DNA from: an uncultured Eubacteriales bacterium
GTDB lineage: Bacteria; Bacillota; Clostridia; Oscillospirales; Acutalibacteraceae
Length of the DNA: 64,000 nucleotides
Assembly (NCBI GenBank): GCA_934436505.1
Contig: CAKSAP010000003.1
Span: 124,001 to 188,000, forward strand
Direction of reading: 5' to 3'
The notes below the pieces were generated by a model. That model made no database searches. It saw only the letters and a program-made list of their open reading frames with translations, and was not told where the DNA came from. Each line of letters starts with the position of its first letter. Within the stretch, counting starts at the first letter, position 1. A program made the translations under genes and the position numbers. Positions 58,150-64,000 of this stretch are shown piece after piece.

Positions 58150-59064
58150 TCAGCCGCCGAGTCTTATCATCTCGTCGATACATTTGCGAGCCTTTGCTAT
58201 CGTGTCGGCGTCAAGCTTGATTTCCTCTCCCGAACGACCGAGAACAGCATTGTAAACATCACAGAGCGTTGACATTTTCATATTCTTGCAAATAAGCTTC
58301 TGCGAAAGATAATAGAACATCTTATCGGGACACTCATACTGCAAATGCTCCGCAATAGAAATCTCCGTACCGATAATGAATTCTTTATTTTCACTCTTTT
58401 TAGCAAATTCCATAATACCCGAGGTCGAGCCGATATAATCGGCGTGCTTTGTAACCTCTGCGGTACATTCGGGATGAACGAGCAAAAGTGCGTTTGGATG
58501 TTTCTGCTTCGCCGCTATAACCTCTCTTTCATTTACCGAAGCGTGAACGGGACAGCCGCCCTGCAAGAGCTTGAAATTCTTATCGGGAACCTGCTCTGCC
58601 ACATAAGCACCGAGGTTACAATCGGGAATAAAGAGAATATTTTTATCGGGAAGCTGACTTACAATTTTAACAGCCGACGACGAAGTAACGCACACATCAC
58701 AAACCGTTTTAAGCTCTGCGGTAGTGTTTATATATGCCACAACCTTATAGTCGGGATACTGCTGCTTGACAGCCGAAATCATATCCTTATCCATCTGCTC
58801 CGCCATAGGACAGCCTGCTTCATCATGAGCGAGGATAACAGTCTTTTCGGGAGAGAGAATTTTTACAGTCTCAGCCATAAAACGAACGCCGACCATAATC
58901 ACGGTCTTTTGCGGTGCGGAAGCGGCCTTCACGGAAAGCGCATAGCTGTCTCCCGTAAAGTCGGCAATTTCAAGTATTTCATGAGCGACATAGGAATGGG
59001 CAAGAATACAAATATCCTTTTCCTTTTTAAGTCGCATTATTTCTTTCTGAATATCACTAATCAT
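58150..59064 (-). CDS. nadA: Quinolinate synthase
   Basis: A 304-residue [4Fe-4S] enzyme that condenses iminoaspartate with dihydroxyacetone phosphate to make quinolinate for NAD. Family phrases are ILAHSYVAHEILEIADFTGD, VGVRFMAETVKILSPEKTV and FIPDCNLGAYVAEQ. Cluster cysteines are in VCVTSSSA, HPECTAEV and a C-terminal one. I use ATG 59062-59064, after AGGTG, rather than an upstream start at 59112 that lies in the promoter spacer. No nadB or nadC is next to it, unlike the usual operon; mnmA follows instead. Confidence 0.93.
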   Translation of the reverse strand: MISDIQKEIMRLKKEKDICILAHSYVAHEILEIADFTGDSYALSVKAASAPQKTVIMVGVRFMAETVKILSPEKTVILAHDEAGCPMAEQMDKDMISAVKQQYPDYKVVAYINTTAELKTVCDVCVTSSSAVKIVSQLPDKNILFIPDCNLGAYVAEQVPDKNFKLLQGGCPVHASVNEREVIAAKQKHPNALLLVHPECTAEVTKHADYIGSTSGIMEFAKKSENKEFIIGTEISIAEHLQYECPDKMFYYLSQKLICKNMKMSTLCDVYNAVLGRSGEEIKLDADTIAKARKCIDEMIRLGG

Positions 59065-59101
59065 AGCTTTCACCTGCAAACAATTAAAAATTACAAATAT
59101 A

Positions 59102-59130
59102 ATAATACTCAATTATTCCCATAAAATCAA
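59102..59130 (-). promoter_or_regulatory. nadA-mnmA promoter
   Basis: Minus strand: TTGATT (59125-59130), a 17-base spacer, TATTAT (59102-59107). Confidence 0.6.
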
Positions 59131-59160
59131 CATAAATTTGCGATTTATACTCAAAAAAGC

Positions 59161-60315
59161 TTATGCGTTAATATTCGTGCGTTCCGATTTTATCGAGTAG
59201 AGCTTTTTATCCGCTTCGGCAAATATTTCATCATTGCTTTTGGACGTATCAAACTTTGCACTTCCTATACTCAAAAACAGCTTATACGGAAGCGTTCCCC
59301 CGTCGTTCAATTTGGAAACAGCACTTAAAATCTCCTGCTTCAAGGCTTCAACCTCCGCTTCGCTATGCCGTCTGCACACAATAACAAACTCGTCTCCGCC
59401 GTAGCGTGCAACGAAATCGTTTTGCTTTTCGCACAGAGAATTTAACAGCGAGGCAATTTTAATAAGTGCGTTGTCGCCCTCAAGGTGTCCGTAGGTATCG
59501 TTGATTGATTTGAACTTATCAACGTCCATAATTAGATAGTAAAGCTCGCCTTTTTTAGATAAAGCACTAAGCTCCGAAGCTATATAAAGTGCTAACTGCC
59601 GTCTGTTGTTAATACCCGTGAGGGTGTCTATTGAAATCTGCTTGTTTTGTACATTTATGAATACCAATAAAACAGAAAGGGAAATTCCGACAGCCGTAAA
59701 CGGCAAATTCAGATAAAACAGCTGCATAAATATACCGATAAGCGGGAAAAAGGTAAACTGCAAAAGAGCACGCATTTCATCCTTTTTCTGCTTTGTTTTT
59801 TGCCGTTTTATTCCGACAAGAGTAAGCACCGCCGCCCACAAAACGTAAAGAACCATAACGCATATTCTTATCCACATAAACTTGCCCCTGCGGTAATAAT
59901 TGTTCTCGTCAATGTAGAACAAAATATGCGTTTTGGGAGAAGTGAGCGTTAAGCCTAACAAAACCAACATCGGAATTGAAAACACGGCAACTCTTTTATA
60001 ATGAGAGCTGTCAAGCTTGCGACGAACCTTAAAATCAACATATATAATCCACAAAAAGCCGATAAAGCCCGTCAAGACCATATAAACTAAGTTTATTATA
60101 ATATTAAGAAGTCTGAAGCCCGGAAGCGCAACACCGTTTACAAGCGGCCAAATTATATCGGATATAAGCAAAATTGCCGTCGCAAGAGACATTTCAAGGA
60201 AGTATCTCTCCGCAAGAAGTATCTTAGTATGCCGTCTTGATGCGTTACTTATGGAAAGAAGCATTATAAGACAGATAACATCGCCGAAAATGTATGCAAA
60301 CTCTTTTGTACCCAT
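59161..60315 (-). CDS. Membrane diguanylate cyclase (GGDEF)
   Basis: A 384-residue protein with about seven hydrophobic segments in the first 215 residues, then a complete GGDEF domain. The catalytic motif RYGGDEFVIVC is intact (glycines 306-307), and substrate-binding phrases DVDKFKSINDTYGHLEGDNA are present, so it should make c-di-GMP. The upstream inhibitory R-x-x-D reads K-Q-N-D, so the usual product-inhibition site seems altered. I start it at ATG 60313-60315, after AGAGGTGA. It lies 48 bases after a GH31 gene and may be co-transcribed with it. The signal sensed by the membrane domain is unknown. Confidence 0.88.
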   Translation of the reverse strand: MGTKEFAYIFGDVICLIMLLSISNASRRHTKILLAERYFLEMSLATAILLISDIIWPLVNGVALPGFRLLNIIINLVYMVLTGFIGFLWIIYVDFKVRRKLDSSHYKRVAVFSIPMLVLLGLTLTSPKTHILFYIDENNYYRRGKFMWIRICVMVLYVLWAAVLTLVGIKRQKTKQKKDEMRALLQFTFFPLIGIFMQLFYLNLPFTAVGISLSVLLVFINVQNKQISIDTLTGINNRRQLALYIASELSALSKKGELYYLIMDVDKFKSINDTYGHLEGDNALIKIASLLNSLCEKQNDFVARYGGDEFVIVCRRHSEAEVEALKQEILSAVSKLNDGGTLPYKLFLSIGSAKFDTSKSNDEIFAEADKKLYSIKSERTNINA

Positions 60316-60363
60316 AGCAATCACCTCTAAAAACACTAAACCGTTTGCAAATTAAAATAACGA

Positions 60364-62772
60364 TTATAAGAGCTTTTCAATTTCCTCAATCGGCTCTCTG
60401 AAGCATTTTTTAACCTTGAGCGTGTTCGTTTTTCCGTCAACATATGCGCCGAACATAGTAGGCTTAATATTATTATTGAGCTGATATTTTGACACAAGCT
60501 CAATAAGAGCCTCTCTCCTGTCGGTATTTTTAAGAACAGCTGTATTTGAAAGTGTAATTTTAACGCTGTGTTCGGGATATATCTCATTTAACAAGACGCT
60601 TACATATCCGTTATCCTTTATGACCTTGCACTCTTTTTCCTTGCCGTTTACCGCAACAACGACATTCGCATCCACAACATCTCTGAATGAAAGAGTATAA
60701 GCTCTCACGGTCGGAATAACCGTCTTGTCCCCTCTTACGGGCTTTATATAGAACTCGACAGTATCATCTTTTTCGGCAACCTCAAAATCGGTAAACGCAA
60801 GCTTGCCGTTTTCAAATTCCTTTGTTTCTCCGTCATCCTCGTACATTGAAAAGCTGTTGCTTCCTCTGTAAATGAGAATTTCCAAGCTGTCGGGATTTTT
60901 ACAGGAATTATCCTCGCCGTTCATTCCAAGCGGAATTATAGCGCCCTCTTTTGCAAGCACGGGTATTGTGCTGTCGTCACGGAAAAGCTTAACGCTCATA
61001 GGACCTGTGTATATACGATTGTTGAAAATATCCGTATATCTGCCCTCGGGTATCCAAGCCTTTGTGCCTGCAAGCAGGGTGTTCTTGTTTTTCGGCTCAG
61101 TAATCGGTGCAACAATCAATTCAGAGCCAAAGCTGTACTCGTTCTTGCAGTCATATGCCTCGTCGCAATCGGGATATTCATAGTACATTGGCTCGCAAAT
61201 CGCTCTGCCGTCGGTATGCGTTCTGTAATTCATTGTGTAAAGATACGGAAGCATCCTATGACGAAGCCTCATAAAGTCGCTGACAACCGTTTCAACGCTC
61301 TTTGAATACTTCCACGGCTCTTTGCCCATAAACTCGTTAGAGGTCGAATGAAGCCTCATTATCGGAGAAAATACTCCGAGCTGAACCCAACGAAGATATA
61401 ACTCATCGTCTTTTTTACCCATATGATGACCGCCGATGTCGTGGCTCCACCAAGTGTAGCCGATATTTGTGGCAGTCGAAGTAAAGTACGGCTGAAAATC
61501 AAGCACCTTCCAATTTTGAAAGGTATCGCCCGAAAAGCCAAGCGGATAACGGTGTGAGCCTGCGCCCGCAAACCTCGAAAGAATAAGCGGTCGCCTCTTG
61601 CCGTCTCTTGCAATATCAAGCGAATGATAGTGATTTAATGCCCAAAGCGGATCAAGCCCGGGAGTGGCGGTCTTATTGCCCTGCTGCCAATCGATCCACC
61701 AAAAATCAACGCCCATATCCTGAAGCGGCTTATGAACAATACTGAAATATGCCTCTATGAACTTTTTATCGGTTATATCAAATCGATAGTGCTTTTTCTC
61801 CTTCGGGTCGTCGCCCATAAACCTTGCAAATTCGTTGTAGCAATCCTCAAAGAAGCGTATTCCCGTTGCAGGATGAAGATTGAGCGTAACCTTAAAGTCG
61901 TTATCGTGAAGCTTTTTGAGAAATTCCTGCGGATTCGGAAACAGCTCCGTGTTCCAGCTGTAGCCCGTCCATCCGCCGTCGGACATCATATCGAAATATC
62001 TCTCTTTAGCGGTATTGCAATGCGAATTTTTCGCCGCTTCCTTTCCAAATCTCTTCTTGACATCAACCCAATGCCAATCCATATCGACAGTCGCAACCGT
62101 AATCGGTATTTTACTGTCAATAAACCTGTTCATAAGGGTAAGATATTCCTCTTGAGTATATGCCTTATACCTTGACCACCAATTTCCCAATGCAAATCTC
62201 GGAATAAGCGGTGCAAAGCCTGTAAGCTTAAAGAAATCACGCACTGCGCTTATGTAATCGTTTCCGTATGCGAAGAAATAATCGTCAGATTGCTTATGTG
62301 CTCTCGGCTTAGGAAGTCCGTCCTCGCCGATAACAAGCGATTTGCCGTCGCTCAGCATTGCAACGCCGTTTCGGGACACAATTCCGTTCTCAAGCGGTTC
62401 TTTTCCGCAAGAGCCGTCTAAAGTTCGGCAGGTGCCTTTCAAATTGCCCGAGTTGAAATCGGTTATATGACGTGAATCGCCAAGATTTATGTATAGCATC
62501 CTGTGCTTTTTCGTGTCATAGCATAACTCGGCAAGCTCGGTTTTAACAACAATGTGATTTTTAATAACGCTTTGAGTGAATTTCGGGTTATCAAAGTCCC
62601 TAAACCACACCGCTTGCGTAGGCTCGTCGCAAAAGCAGCCGTCATCGGACACCTCGACACGAACAAGGCAAGGCGTCAAAACAGTAAATCTTGTATCCCC
62701 AACAGTAATTGTGCACTCTTTTTTTGAAACAGGGGAACAATTTATCTTGAAGCAATCAAAATAATCAGGCAT
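60364..62772 (-). CDS. Glycoside hydrolase family 31 (alpha-glucosidase/xylosidase type)
   Basis: An 802-residue retaining glycosidase. The nucleophile motif is VDFWWIDWQQG with Asp361, and the acid/base region lies in RFAGAGSHRYPLGFSGDTF. The N-terminal beta-sandwich (about 1-170), the TIM barrel with FALGNWWSRYKAYTQEEYL, and two C-terminal beta domains are apparent. WWSHDIGGHHMGKKDDELY is also typical. Substrates may be alpha-glucosides, xylosides or, less often, sulfoquinovosides; not decidable here. There is no signal peptide, so it acts on imported oligosaccharides. The start is ATG 62770-62772 after CGGAGGG, with a promoter at 62,801-62,829. Confidence 0.92.
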   Translation of the reverse strand: MPDYFDCFKINCSPVSKKECTITVGDTRFTVLTPCLVRVEVSDDGCFCDEPTQAVWFRDFDNPKFTQSVIKNHIVVKTELAELCYDTKKHRMLYINLGDSRHITDFNSGNLKGTCRTLDGSCGKEPLENGIVSRNGVAMLSDGKSLVIGEDGLPKPRAHKQSDDYFFAYGNDYISAVRDFFKLTGFAPLIPRFALGNWWSRYKAYTQEEYLTLMNRFIDSKIPITVATVDMDWHWVDVKKRFGKEAAKNSHCNTAKERYFDMMSDGGWTGYSWNTELFPNPQEFLKKLHDNDFKVTLNLHPATGIRFFEDCYNEFARFMGDDPKEKKHYRFDITDKKFIEAYFSIVHKPLQDMGVDFWWIDWQQGNKTATPGLDPLWALNHYHSLDIARDGKRRPLILSRFAGAGSHRYPLGFSGDTFQNWKVLDFQPYFTSTATNIGYTWWSHDIGGHHMGKKDDELYLRWVQLGVFSPIMRLHSTSNEFMGKEPWKYSKSVETVVSDFMRLRHRMLPYLYTMNYRTHTDGRAICEPMYYEYPDCDEAYDCKNEYSFGSELIVAPITEPKNKNTLLAGTKAWIPEGRYTDIFNNRIYTGPMSVKLFRDDSTIPVLAKEGAIIPLGMNGEDNSCKNPDSLEILIYRGSNSFSMYEDDGETKEFENGKLAFTDFEVAEKDDTVEFYIKPVRGDKTVIPTVRAYTLSFRDVVDANVVVAVNGKEKECKVIKDNGYVSVLLNEIYPEHSVKITLSNTAVLKNTDRREALIELVSKYQLNNNIKPTMFGAYVDGKTNTLKVKKCFREPIEEIEKLL

Positions 62773-62800
62773 ATTTTTCCCTCCGTAAATTTATACTTTT

Positions 62801-62829
62801 ATTCTAATATATTAAAAGTAAAAAGACAA
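62801..62829 (-). promoter_or_regulatory. GH31-GGDEF promoter
   Basis: Minus strand: TTGTCT (62824-62829), a 17-base spacer, TAGAAT (62801-62806). Confidence 0.55.
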
Positions 62830-62907
62830 GTAAAAAACCTCTTACGACGCATTTTTAATGAAAATTTCCGAAAATTTAGAAAAAAAGCGAAAAAAATCAA
62901 AAAATCA

Positions 62908-62936
62908 CTTGCAAAACAATTAAATATATGATAATA
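62908..62936 (+). promoter_or_regulatory. tRNA-Pro promoter
   Basis: TTGCAA (62908-62913), a 17-base spacer, TAATAT (62931-62936), then ACTCGGGC, matching the discriminator of the tRNA-Leu promoter. Confidence 0.6.
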
Positions 62937-63013
62937 TACTCGGGCAGTAAAAAATATGACCTATGTTTTAAGACGTAAATCATATCCCCCACTTAATTTA
63001 CTGTTATATATTT

Positions 63014-63089
63014 CGGGGTGTAGCGCAGCTGGTAGCGCACTAGACTGGGGGTCTAGGGGCCGCAAGTTCAAGTCTTGTCACTCCGACCA
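63014..63089 (+). tRNA. tRNA-Pro (anticodon GGG)
   Basis: A 76-base tRNA. Acceptor CGGGGTG pairs with CACTCCG, discriminator A and encoded CCA follow. The anticodon stem CTAGA/TCTAG encloses CTGGGGG, giving anticodon GGG. The D loop AGCTGGTA and T loop GTTCAAG are canonical. A terminator follows at once. Confidence 0.96.
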
Positions 63090-63095
63090 GAAAAA

Positions 63096-63125
63096 AAGCA
63101 CTTGCTATTGCAAGTGCTTTTTTCA
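63096..63125 (+). terminator. Intrinsic terminator of tRNA-Pro
   Basis: AAGCACTTGC (63096-63105), loop TATT, GCAAGTGCTT (63110-63119), followed by TTTT. Confidence 0.88.
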
Positions 63126-63126
63126 G

Positions 63127-63297
63127 TTCTATTCGCCTTGCGGCGAGTTCTATTGCTTCGCAGTGATATACGGCTTTCAGCCGAGTGATATTGCCTTGCG
63201 GCAGTTGAAGAAGCGAATAGAATATCACTGCGACGAAGTCGCAATATCACTTTTGCGAAAGCAAAAATATCACGCCGAACAAAGTGAGGCATATCAC
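63127..63297. repeat. Array of short hairpins linked by GTGATAT/ATATCAC
   Basis: About 170 bases made of small hairpins (CGCCTTGCGGCG, TGCTTCGCA, CGGCTTTCAGCCG, TGCCTTGCGGCA, TGCGACGAAGTCGCA, TTTTGCGAAAGCAAAA). They are separated by GTGATAT (63163, 63185) and then its reverse complement ATATCAC (63222, 63244, 63267, 63291). An outer pair TTCTATTCGC (63127-63136) and GCGAATAGAA (63213-63222) brackets the left part. It has no coding content. It is neither a CRISPR nor a tandem repeat of fixed length. Confidence 0.7.
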
Positions 63298-63410
63298 TAA
63301 AAATAATGGAAATGCGGTTGTCTGTGAATATGAATTTAATATCCAACGGTGCAGGGCGGTGGCTTGCTGCCGCTGTGGTAATTAACGAAAATACAATGAC
63401 TATTGGGTGC

Positions 63411-63564
63411 TATCAAATTGAATTTTGTATTAAACATTCCACTCCATCTCTGAGGGAGTTATAAAGGTTATTTCTAATTATAAAAACTCCCTCAGTCATT
63501 TTTTGTTATGCAAAAAATGACAGCCACCTCAAAGATGGGGCGGAAGCACAAATTGAATTTGATA
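63411..63564. mobile_element. MITE-like 154-bp imperfect palindrome with TA ends
   Basis: The left half TATCAAATTGAATTTTGT is mirrored on the right by ACAAATTGAATTTGATA. Further in, TTCCACTCCATCTCTGAGG (63437-63455) is mirrored by CCTCAAAGATGGGGCGGAA (16 of 19 positions). CTGAGGGAGTT is also mirrored by AACTCCCTCAG. A central hairpin TCATTTTTTG/CAAAAAATGA completes it. TA at both ends would fit a Tc1/IS630-type target. No transposase is present, so it would be non-autonomous. Confidence 0.6.
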
Positions 63565-63627
63565 TAGAATGCGTACTTTATTACATTTTCGTATTCGGCT
63601 TTTCCTATCTTTTCTGAAAATTTATTG

Positions 63628-63656
63628 TTGACATTTTCGGAAATTTGGGATAAACT
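63628..63656 (+). promoter_or_regulatory. Promoter of candidate small RNA 1
   Basis: TTGACA (63628-63633), a 17-base spacer, TAAACT (63651-63656). Seven bases later is G63663, the first base of a stem closed at the 3' end of the unit. Confidence 0.7.
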
Positions 63657-63662
63657 ATTAGT

Positions 63663-63734
63663 GGAAGTAATATCTGTTGAAGACAAGTGTGGATTCTTAT
63701 CCACGCCCTTCGTTTCAGTATTGCTTCCTTTTTT
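63663..63734 (+). ncRNA. Candidate 72-nt rod-shaped small RNA, unit 1
   Basis: GGAAGTAATA (63663-63672) pairs with TATTGCTTCC (63719-63728, one G-U), immediately followed by six T. Within it, GAAG (63679-63682) pairs with CTTC (63708-63711), and GTGGAT (63689-63694) pairs with ATCCAC (63699-63704) around TCTT. So the 5' and 3' ends of a short transcript pair with each other and the closing stem doubles as terminator. It has no ORF. I match it to no known family. Confidence 0.55.
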
Positions 63735-63896
63735 ATGCTACCTTTATCAACAAATAAGGAACGGCAGCTAAAGCAACTCTCTCCTCTTATGTTTTTATTA
63801 CCTTTTCGTATGAAGCCGCATGAAGTTTTTCCGAAAAAGCCATCGGATTTGCGTTGATTGATTGTGTCAACGCTAGAAAACTTTTTAATAAACTCA

Positions 63897-63925
63897 TTGA
63901 CATTTTTTCAATAATTGGATATACT
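63897..63925 (+). promoter_or_regulatory. Promoter of candidate small RNA 2
   Basis: TTGACA (63897-63902), a 17-base spacer, TATACT (63920-63925), 269 bases after the first such promoter. Local sequence around both is alike (TTGACATTTT ... TTGG-ATA-ACT). Confidence 0.7.
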
Positions 63926-63931
63926 GTTACT

Positions 63932-64000
63932 GTAATCAGCATTCAAAATGTTGTTGGGGAATTGGATCCCAGTGGTGTTTTGGGGTTGGTTACTTTTATT
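63932..64000 (+). ncRNA. Candidate rod-shaped small RNA, unit 2 (reaches window edge)
   Basis: GTAATC (63932-63937), again seven bases after the -10 box, pairs with GGTTAC (63988-63993, one G-U), followed by TTTTATT up to the window end. Inside, CAAAA (63944-63948) pairs with TTTTG (63978-63982) and TGGG (63955-63958) with CCCA (63968-63971). The architecture repeats unit 1 with different bases. The 3' end may lie just beyond base 64,000. Confidence 0.45.

Noticed and set aside
63127..63297. CRISPR array
   Set aside because: Linkers are seven bases, change strand and alternate with self-complementary hairpins; there are no constant repeats of 23-40 bases and no cas genes.
62956..63300. 114-codon frame spanning tRNA-Pro and the hairpin array
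   Set aside because: It runs through a tRNA and its terminator, so it cannot be a normal coding sequence.
63492..63704. 70-codon frame on the minus strand at the MITE and small RNA 1
   Set aside because: It reads through the MITE-like palindrome and the structured RNA unit; no homology or start signal.

Overview
The window reads as a low-GC, Gram-positive, strictly anaerobic Clostridia chromosome, most likely a gut member of the Oscillospirales/Ruminococcaceae. Evidence: DnaD and DnaC/DnaI-type replication proteins, FMN and SAM-I riboswitches with intrinsic terminators, strong GGAGG ribosome binding sites with TTG and GTG starts, a bifunctional AdhE under a clostridial-type Rex operator, an [FeFe] hydrogenase, formate-tetrahydrofolate ligase, and enzymes for plant or host glycans (GH28, GH31, sulfatase). 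The organism cannot be named from sequence reading alone. No complete prophage, insertion sequence transposase, plasmid or CRISPR array is visible.

Layout. 0-3.5 kb: a truncated GDPD-like protein, then an XRE regulator, nth, dnaD-like and dnaC-like operon. 3.5-7.7 kb: a GntR-controlled ABC exporter with an unusually large permease. 7.8-12.5 kb: an isolated 5S rRNA with its own promoter, a flavin reductase, and a response regulator, histidine kinase and HtrA operon. 12.6-19.5 kb: galM, then a divergent run of FHA protein, FtsW/RodA, penicillin-binding protein, GH28 and HAD phosphatase, followed by tRNA-Leu. 19.6-22.0 kb: an AT-rich islet with a palindromic repeat, a possible gene remnant and orphan genes. 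22.1-25.0 kb: an ABC uptake system. 25.1-33.1 kb (minus strand): membrane protein, HxxxD acyltransferase and LysR, then a Rex-controlled adhE, APH-fold kinase and [FeFe] hydrogenase unit. 33.2-39.4 kb (minus): ispD/ispF, an aminotransferase, and a TauE, sulfatase and GPH symporter operon. 39.5-44.5 kb: manA and an MFS transporter, ribU behind an FMN riboswitch, metK behind a SAM riboswitch. 44.5-49.0 kb (minus): a DISM-type two-component system coupled to fhs. 49.1-57.0 kb: alaS, a HIT protein, a comEC-like gene, holA, rnmV, asparaginase and a 38-aa membrane peptide. 57.1-62.8 kb (minus): mnmA, nadA, a GGDEF protein and GH31. 62.9-64.0 kb: tRNA-Pro, a hairpin array, a MITE-like palindrome and two tandem candidate small RNA genes.

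How it fits together: most is housekeeping. Fermentative redox balance (AdhE, hydrogenase, Rex) and glycan scavenging (sulfatase, GPH symporter, GH28, GH31, ManA, GalM) are the metabolic themes. The least explained signal is the pair of rod-shaped transcription units at 63,628-64,000. Each has a TTGACA-type promoter, a start G seven bases after the -10 box, and RNA ends that pair with each other just before a U-rich tail. Other loci worth attention are the acyltransferase-membrane protein-LysR cluster beside adhE, the APH-fold kinase between adhE and the hydrogenase, and the sensor kinase system coupled to fhs.
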